Origin: Bacillota bacterium
GTDB lineage: Bacteria > Bacillota > Clostridia > Acetivibrionales > DTU013
Length of the DNA stretch: 19,181 nucleotides
Reading direction: 5' to 3'
Assembly (NCBI GenBank): GCA_023433505.1
Contig: JAEZCO010000115.1
Location: 1 to 19,181, forward strand
Both the position numbers and the translations under genes were made by a program. Below, piece by piece: positions 13,895-19,181 of this stretch. Every line of letters starts with the position of its first letter. Position 1 is the stretch's first letter. The notes under the pieces were generated by a model. That model did not search any database. It was not told the origin of the DNA and saw only the letters and a list, made by a program, of their open reading frames with translations.

Positions 13895-15607
13895 ATGCGA
13901 AAAACATTTATTTTTATGCTGGCGCTGGTTTTATGCCTTTCGACGGTTATCTCCGGCTGTGGAGCAGTAGCCGGCAATAACACGACGGCTGCTGCCTCCG
14001 GCCGGGACACTGTGGCGTCAACCACGGCTGCCGGGACAGATAACGGACTCTCAGAATTGGGAACCTTTCCGCTGGTAAAAGAAAAGACTACCATCACTGC
14101 TTTTATCGGATGGGGGACACAAACGGATATTGCACAGAACTGGAATACCACGGAATATGAAAAAAAGACAAATGTCCATGTCGAATGGCAGACAGCCGCA
14201 GGAGCCGACGCCAGGGAGAAACGGGCGCTGATTCTGGCAAGCGGTGATTTGCCCGATGTTTTCATCAATGGCTATGTAAGCTTCACTCCTGCGGATGAAA
14301 TGCAGTATGGAAGCCAGGGCAGCATAATTCCTTTGAACGGGCTCATTGAAAATAACAGCATTTACTTGAAAAAGATTCTTGGGGATAATCCCGTATACAA
14401 AAACATCATCACCTGCTCCGACGGCAACATCTATTCCCTGCCGGATTTCAATGTCTGCTACCACTGCAACTTTTCACAAAAGATGTGGGTTAACGTAAGC
14501 TGGCTGAAAAATCTGAACCTGGCGATGCCAAAGACAACGGACGAGTTTGAACAAATGCTCAAAGCCTTCAAGGAAAAGGATCCCAACGGCAACGGGAAAG
14601 CCGACGAAATGCCGCTGGTATCTACCACGGACGGATGGCATTACCAGTTGGACGGCTTCCTGATGAACGCGTTTGTATACAGCGACGGAGATACCCACCT
14701 GGCATTAAACAACGGCAGCATCGAGATGACGGCGGTCAAGCCCGAATTCAAGGAAGGCTTGAAGTATTTGAACAGGCTCTATTCCGAAAAGCTCCTGGCG
14801 CCGCAGTCTTTCACCACCAACGCCAGTTCCCTGGAGAAGCTGAATGAAAGCGGCGGCGCGGAAGTGGTAGGAGCGGTTCCCGGAGGCGCCAACTATATCT
14901 TTGCAGGCGGCCCGGCTGTTTCAAAGAGATGGCAGGACTATGACATTCTGCCGCCCATTACAGGCCCCTCTGGCTTTGTGGCTACTCCAAACTATTCGGC
15001 TACCCGCGACGTAGGCACCGGATATTTCTCTGTTTCCAAAGCAGCAAAAAATCCCGAATTAATCCTGCGCTGGATCGATTGGCTTTACAGTGATGAAGGG
15101 ACCTTATGGCACGATGGTTCAGGCGGAAGAGAAGGCATTGACTACAGGAAAGCCAACGCGGATGAGCTGGGCTTGAACGGGCAGCCCGCAAAATATGTGC
15201 AGCTGGCAGCCAAAAAACCGGAAGACAACGTCGTTTGGGAACAGTTCTTCCCCGGTTTCAGGACCAAGGAGTTCAGAGATACCTGGAAAGCGCCCCAGGA
15301 TTGGCACAGCGACGACCCAATGGCACCTGAGGCACAGCTCTATCAGGGCTCCAGGGCTTATGAGGCAGTTGCCCCCAAGGCGGATCAATCCATGCCCAAC
15401 CTCTTCATCAGCAGTGACAAGCTTTCGGATTATACACGCATTAAAACAGGGATTGACGATTACATAAAAGAGACGGTGGTTTCCTTTATTGTCGGCAAGA
15501 TGGACCTGGAGAAGGATTGGGACAGTTATGTCAGCAAGTTAAACAGTATTGGCCTCAATGATTATCTGAAAATGTGCCAGGAGGCATATGACGCGCAATT
15601 CAAGTAA
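13895..15607 (+). CDS. Extracellular solute-binding lipoprotein of the sugar ABC transporter (LplA/YtcQ type)
   Basis: The product has 570 residues from ATG 13895, with AGAGGAGG upstream. It has a lipoprotein signal MRKTFIFMLALVLCLSTVIS with lipobox ISGC, so C22 is the lipidated residue. A low-complexity Ala/Thr linker (about 24-50) tethers the binding domain to the membrane. The mature part has family 1-type binding-protein features such as ITAFIGWGTQTD, DLPDVFINGY, a calcium-site-like DPNGNGKADEMPLV and LRWIDWLYSDEGTLWHDGSG. It binds the sugar outside the cell and delivers it to the two permeases. Length and order fit LplA-type proteins for oligosaccharides. A strong hairpin follows the gene. 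Confidence 0.94.
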   Translation: MRKTFIFMLALVLCLSTVISGCGAVAGNNTTAAASGRDTVASTTAAGTDNGLSELGTFPLVKEKTTITAFIGWGTQTDIAQNWNTTEYEKKTNVHVEWQTAAGADAREKRALILASGDLPDVFINGYVSFTPADEMQYGSQGSIIPLNGLIENNSIYLKKILGDNPVYKNIITCSDGNIYSLPDFNVCYHCNFSQKMWVNVSWLKNLNLAMPKTTDEFEQMLKAFKEKDPNGNGKADEMPLVSTTDGWHYQLDGFLMNAFVYSDGDTHLALNNGSIEMTAVKPEFKEGLKYLNRLYSEKLLAPQSFTTNASSLEKLNESGGAEVVGAVPGGANYIFAGGPAVSKRWQDYDILPPITGPSGFVATPNYSATRDVGTGYFSVSKAAKNPELILRWIDWLYSDEGTLWHDGSGGREGIDYRKANADELGLNGQPAKYVQLAAKKPEDNVVWEQFFPGFRTKEFRDTWKAPQDWHSDDPMAPEAQLYQGSRAYEAVAPKADQSMPNLFISSDKLSDYTRIKTGIDDYIKETVVSFIVGKMDLEKDWDSYVSKLNSIGLNDYLKMCQEAYDAQFK

Positions 15608-15627
15608 CAGGCAGCCTTAGAATTCCA

Positions 15628-15668
15628 GGAAAATGCCAAGCCGGCCACGGATTGGCATTTTCCGGTTT
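15628..15668 (+). terminator. Strong hairpin between the binding-protein and GH95 genes
   Basis: A perfect 12-bp stem GGAAAATGCCAA (15628-15639) / TTGGCATTTTCC (15652-15663), loop of 12, is followed by GGTTTTG. Only four T follow, so termination is probably partial. It probably sets a high binding-protein to glycosidase ratio by attenuation or by 3'-end protection of the upstream mRNA. Confidence 0.65.
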
Positions 15669-15752
15669 TGGAGTCGCCGGGCTAAAGGCGGGTATGACTA
15701 AAATCGAGGAGCTTGGCACCCCTGAGCTTCTGTTCGAAAAGGAGCAAGTGAA

Positions 15753-18065
15753 ATGGACAATCTGACACTCTGGTACAAAACGCCGGCAGAACGCTGGACA
15801 GAGGCGCTGCCTCTGGGGAACGGCCGCATGGGAGCAATGGTTTACGGCGGGACCGCAGTAGAGAAAATTGCGCTTACGGAAATTACCTGTTATTCCGGGG
15901 AGGCTTCACCGGACAACAGCCAAAATGGCGCTTCGCAGCATATTCCGGAAATTCGGGAGGCTTTATTCGGAAACGAGTATGAAAAAGCAGAGCTTCTGGC
16001 TGGAAAAATAACGGGCAGAAAACTGAATTATGGCACAAATCTTCCCTTTGGCAACCTTACGTTGAATTTTAATTACCGGGACAGTGACATAACCCGTTAC
16101 TGCCGTCAATTGCAATTGGAGAATGCCTTGTCGCTTGTGGAATACAGGGCCGGCGATATTGATTATACCCGTGAGGTATTCATATCCAATCCTCATCAGG
16201 TTATTGTCATCCGTATAACCTGCGGTGTGCCAGGCATGCTGGGGTTTACTGCTTCCTTTGACGGAGCCGGTAACGCATGCTCAATTGAACCGGATAAGTG
16301 CAACAGCCTTGTTCTCAAAGGAAATGCCTATGAAGCAATCCATTCCGACGGCAAGACCGGGGTAGCAATACATGGGCGGGCATGCATAAGTAGTGATAAG
16401 GGAAAGGTTTCTGCCAGGGGAAATACTTTTGAGGTCAAGGATGCCTGTGATGTGGTCATCCTGCTTGCATTGGGCACCGATTTCCACGGCGGCGACGGGG
16501 CAAATTCCTGCAGCGCTGCCATTGAAGCCGCTGCCTCAATTCCGTATACGGATTTGCTTAAGGCGCATATTGCGGACCATCAGAAACTTTTCAAAAGAGT
16601 CCGGTTTGAATTGGGTGAGGGATCCGGAGAAAGGGTTTCCACAGAGCAATGCCTGGATGGAGTAAAAGACGGCATGGAAAATCCTGCGCTGACGGCCTTG
16701 ATGTTTCAATACGGGCGCTACCTCCTCATGTCCAGCTCCAGGGAAAATTCACCGCTTCCTGCCCATCTCCAGGGTGTATGGAACGACAATATCGCTTGCC
16801 GCATGGGGTGGACCTGTGATATGCACCTGGACGTCAATACGGAAATGAACTACTGGCCGTCGGAGGCGGCGAACCTGACTGAGTGCAATGCCCCTCTGTT
16901 CCATTGGATTGAAGGGATACTGATGCCGTCGGGCAGGCAGACTGCCCGGGACACCTATGGACTTGATGGTTGGGTCGCCCATGTCGTATCCAACGCATGG
17001 GGATACTCTGCTCCCGGGTGGGCGGCAAACTGGGGTATATACCCTACAGGGGGGATATGGGCTGCGGCGCAGATGTGGGAGCACTACCTCTTTACGCTGG
17101 ACAAGGATTTCCTTGGCAGCCGCTTGTATCCTGTTTACCGTGACGCTGTAAAGTTTTTCTTAAAATATCTTGTGGAGGACCCGGAAAGCGGTTATTTGCT
17201 ATCCGGACCATCCATGTCTCCGGAGAATTCTTTCGTATACGACTGGCGCCATTCCAGCCCTGCGTCGCTTTCCATGGGGGCGGTATGCGATACCGTTCTG
17301 GTGCGTGAGCTGTTTACTTCCTTCATTTCTGCCTGCCAGATACTCGGCTTCCAAGATGCGCTTCTGGATGAAACAAAAGAGAAGCTGGAACAGTTGCCGC
17401 CTTTCCGCATCGGAAAACACGGACAGCTTCAGGAATGGTTTCATGACTTTGACGAGCCTGACCCGCATCACCGCCATACTTCCCATTTGCTGTCGGTATT
17501 TCCATTTTGCCAGGTCAGTCCGGATGTTACGCCGGAATTGGCGGAAGCCGCCAGAATCAGCATAAAAAAGCGCACCACTCCGGAATGGAGATGGGAGGAT
17601 ACAGGCTGGGCCCGCGCAATGCTGATTCTTTACTCGGCAAGGCTTTATGACCCGGAAGCGGCTTACCGGCATATTCTGGCATTCCAGCGCGGATTGACAA
17701 ATGGTAATCTGCTTTCCTTCTGCCCTCCCGGTGCAGGCGCCAATACCGATGTCTTTGAGATGGACGGCACTACAGGGCTTTGCACAGGCATATGCGAGAT
17801 GCTGTTACAAAGCCATAACGGGGTGATACATCTTCTGCCTGCCCTGCCCAAGCAGTGGCCGAAGGGCTTTATAAAAGGAATCCGCGCCAGAGGCGGCTTT
17901 GAAGTGGACATCCTCTGGAATGACAATGAGCTGGTCAGTGCGGAGATTTATTCCGAACATGGAAGTGCATGTGCCATAAGGTATAAAGATAGAAATGTAC
18001 ACCTGCAGCTTGTCAGAGGAAAAAGGTGCTTTCTGAATAAAGTTCTGGCCGCATGCCATCGATAG
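15753..18065 (+). CDS. Glycoside hydrolase family 95 enzyme (alpha-L-fucosidase or alpha-L-galactosidase type), cytoplasmic
   Basis: The product has 770 residues from ATG 15753 with AAGGAGC upstream and no signal peptide, so it acts on imported sugar. The N-terminal beta-sandwich starts LWYKTPAERWTEALPLGNGR, a GH95 hallmark. The (alpha/alpha)6 barrel contains MHLDVNTEMNYWPSEAANL, LQEW with the probable general acid E561, HRHTSHLLSVFP, and FEMDG with D671 at the position of the catalytic Asp. GH95 enzymes invert alpha-1,2-L-fucosyl (AfcA-like) or alpha-L-galactosyl linkages. At the Asn-x-Asn pair of AfcA this protein has Asp360-Val-Asn362, and the usual LWSG near the N-terminus is CYSG. The exact substrate is therefore uncertain. 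It is the hydrolytic partner of the preceding transporter. Confidence 0.93.
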   Translation: MDNLTLWYKTPAERWTEALPLGNGRMGAMVYGGTAVEKIALTEITCYSGEASPDNSQNGASQHIPEIREALFGNEYEKAELLAGKITGRKLNYGTNLPFGNLTLNFNYRDSDITRYCRQLQLENALSLVEYRAGDIDYTREVFISNPHQVIVIRITCGVPGMLGFTASFDGAGNACSIEPDKCNSLVLKGNAYEAIHSDGKTGVAIHGRACISSDKGKVSARGNTFEVKDACDVVILLALGTDFHGGDGANSCSAAIEAAASIPYTDLLKAHIADHQKLFKRVRFELGEGSGERVSTEQCLDGVKDGMENPALTALMFQYGRYLLMSSSRENSPLPAHLQGVWNDNIACRMGWTCDMHLDVNTEMNYWPSEAANLTECNAPLFHWIEGILMPSGRQTARDTYGLDGWVAHVVSNAWGYSAPGWAANWGIYPTGGIWAAAQMWEHYLFTLDKDFLGSRLYPVYRDAVKFFLKYLVEDPESGYLLSGPSMSPENSFVYDWRHSSPASLSMGAVCDTVLVRELFTSFISACQILGFQDALLDETKEKLEQLPPFRIGKHGQLQEWFHDFDEPDPHHRHTSHLLSVFPFCQVSPDVTPELAEAARISIKKRTTPEWRWEDTGWARAMLILYSARLYDPEAAYRHILAFQRGLTNGNLLSFCPPGAGANTDVFEMDGTTGLCTGICEMLLQSHNGVIHLLPALPKQWPKGFIKGIRARGGFEVDILWNDNELVSAEIYSEHGSACAIRYKDRNVHLQLVRGKRCFLNKVLAACHR

Positions 18066-18212
18066 TCCCAATGCCATCCGTCTTATACGGCAGATCGTGC
18101 ACAGCAAGACCGGGCTGGCTTTAGGCCGGCATACCATTAAGTTTGTAAAGAAACCGGGTCATATATGCTGCTTGACGCATTTAACGTTACACCATAGCGC
18201 GTGAAACTGCAT

Positions 18213-18246
18213 CTGTCCTATAAAAGCAGTAAAAGACAGGATTTTT
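18213..18246 (+). terminator. Weak terminator-like hairpin after the GH95 gene
   Basis: CTGTC (18213-18217) pairs with GACAG (18235-18239), with a T-G pair outside, a 17-base loop and then GATTTTTATTT. The stem is short. Another hairpin, GCTGGC/GCCGGC, lies near 18115-18131 without a T run. The gap 18066-18292 holds no gene. Confidence 0.4.
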
Positions 18247-18257
18247 ATTTCTTATCA

Positions 18258-18266
18258 TGATACTAT
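18258..18266 (+). promoter_or_regulatory. Possible extended -10 promoter of the AraC/GyrI regulator gene
   Basis: TG-A-TACTAT (18258-18266) fits an extended -10 element, 27 bases before the start codon. No -35 is visible at the proper distance. Confidence 0.35.
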
Positions 18267-18292
18267 GAATACAACGAAAGGAGGTTAGTGCT

Positions 18293-19150
18293 TTGGAGTG
18301 GCTGAACAGGATGCTGAAAGCTGTGGATTATATGGAAGCGCATATGAGCGAGCCCTTTGATGCCGCAGAGATAGCAAAGATAGCTTATTCTTCGGAGTTT
18401 CACTTTCAGAGGATGTTTCATATGCTTACCGGTTTCTCTGTGGCAGAGTACGTCAGAAAGAGGAAGCTTACTCTCGCAGCCCAGGAGCTTGCTGCTACAC
18501 GGGCTAAGGTTCTGGATATCGCACTGAAATACGGCTATGACACCCCGGAATCCTTTTCCAAAGCATTCCGCAAAGTGCATGGCATCAATCCTTCGGCAGC
18601 GCGCGCCAGGGGAGCGAAGCTCAAGGCATATCCGCGGATCTCGTTTCACTTATCATTGAAGGGAGATAAAGATATGAACTATAAAATAGTTGAAAAGGAA
18701 GCGTTTAAGGTTATTGGCAAGGGGATCAGGGTATCGACCCGGGAGGGCGAGAATCTGAAAAAGATTCCTGCGTTCTGGCAGGAATGCTGTCAGAACGGAC
18801 TTTCGGAAAGATTGGAGAAAATTGCCGGGGAAATGGGCAAGCTTGGCATATGTATGAATGATTACAGCGAAGAACAGTTCACATACCTTGTGGCTGTGGA
18901 GAAGCCCAAGGAATATGAGGGGACGGACTTGCAGGAATATATCATCCCCGGAGCCACCTGGGCGGTGTTCGAGTCCATAGGCCCCATGCCTGGCGCAATA
19001 CAAAAGGTGTGGGAGCGGATTTTCTCCGAATGGTTCCCGGCCACGAACTTTGAACATGCCAATGCTCCGGAGCTTGAGGTATACCCGGAGGGAGATGCGG
19101 ATTCGGACGATTACCGCTGTGAAGTTTGGGTTCCTGTGATTAAAAAATAG
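18293..19150 (+). CDS. AraC-family regulator with C-terminal GyrI-like effector-binding domain
   Basis: The product has 285 residues from TTG 18293, which follows AAAGGAGG (18277-18284) closely. Residues 1-105 are the AraC DNA-binding domain with two HTH units, including FDAAEIAKIAYSSEFHFQRM and LDIALKYGYDTPESFSKAFR, then HGINPSAAR. Residues 128-284 form a GyrI-like/SOUL-fold domain (MNYKIVEKEAFKVIGKGIRV through TWAVFESIGPMPGAIQKVWE and CEVWVPV), which typically binds a hydrophobic cation or other small molecule. The architecture matches Rob/YdeE/BltR-like multidrug-type sensors of the AraC class. No target gene is evident. It is probably monocistronic and not part of the sugar locus. Confidence 0.93.
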   Translation: MEWLNRMLKAVDYMEAHMSEPFDAAEIAKIAYSSEFHFQRMFHMLTGFSVAEYVRKRKLTLAAQELAATRAKVLDIALKYGYDTPESFSKAFRKVHGINPSAARARGAKLKAYPRISFHLSLKGDKDMNYKIVEKEAFKVIGKGIRVSTREGENLKKIPAFWQECCQNGLSERLEKIAGEMGKLGICMNDYSEEQFTYLVAVEKPKEYEGTDLQEYIIPGATWAVFESIGPMPGAIQKVWERIFSEWFPATNFEHANAPELEVYPEGDADSDDYRCEVWVPVIKK

Positions 19151-19181
19151 GCGATGAAAAATCAAAGGCGGATGTCGCATG

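Noticed and set aside
1..19181. CRISPR arrays, tRNA or rRNA genes, transposons, integrase or attachment sites
   Set aside because: No regularly spaced repeats, tRNA cloverleaf sequences, transposase or recombinase ORFs were seen on either strand.

Overview
The window reads as chromosomal DNA of a low-to-mid GC Gram-positive anaerobe, most likely class Clostridia (Bacillota). The reasons are strong AGGAGG-type ribosome binding sites, frequent TTG and GTG starts, sigma-A promoters, a tyrosine T-box leader, a CD3324-family protein and LplA/LplB/YtcP-type sugar transport genes. The genus cannot be fixed from the sequence alone. Every convincing gene lies on the + strand.

Layout. 1-225 is the 3' end of a methyltransferase gene. 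226-926 is a long stretch without a normal gene, but it is dense in signals: two promoter-like sites, two tiny ORFs that share a C-terminal codon block, several hairpins and three Rho-independent terminators. After it come a CD3324-family small DNA-binding protein and the ribosome-assembly GTPase RsgA. Next is a two-gene unit of a GyrI-like protein and a stand-alone TfoX C-terminal domain. A consensus promoter and a T-box leader then precede tyrS (type 2 tyrosyl-tRNA synthetase), which ends in a good terminator. dcd (dCTP deaminase) and a rhomboid protease with TPR repeats follow.

7744-11632 is a closely spaced trio: a signal-bearing thioredoxin-like/CcdA (DsbD-like) membrane thiol transporter, a 113-residue protein I do not recognise, and a large membrane-anchored AraC-type regulator. 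11874-18065 is a carbohydrate uptake and hydrolysis locus: two permeases, a lipoprotein solute-binding protein and a cytoplasmic GH95 glycosidase (alpha-L-fucosidase or alpha-L-galactosidase type). No ATPase is encoded here, as is usual when an MsmX-like ATPase is shared. The last gene, 18293-19150, is an AraC regulator with a GyrI-like effector domain.

How they work together. The membrane AraC regulator probably senses an extracellular glycan signal and activates the adjacent transporter. The imported oligosaccharide would be trimmed inside the cell by the GH95 enzyme. A strong hairpin between the binding-protein gene and the GH95 gene probably lowers GH95 expression relative to the binding protein. 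The rest is housekeeping: translation, ribosome assembly, nucleotide metabolism and membrane proteolysis. The least explained parts are the 226-926 small-ORF region and the thiol-transporter/unknown-protein pair.
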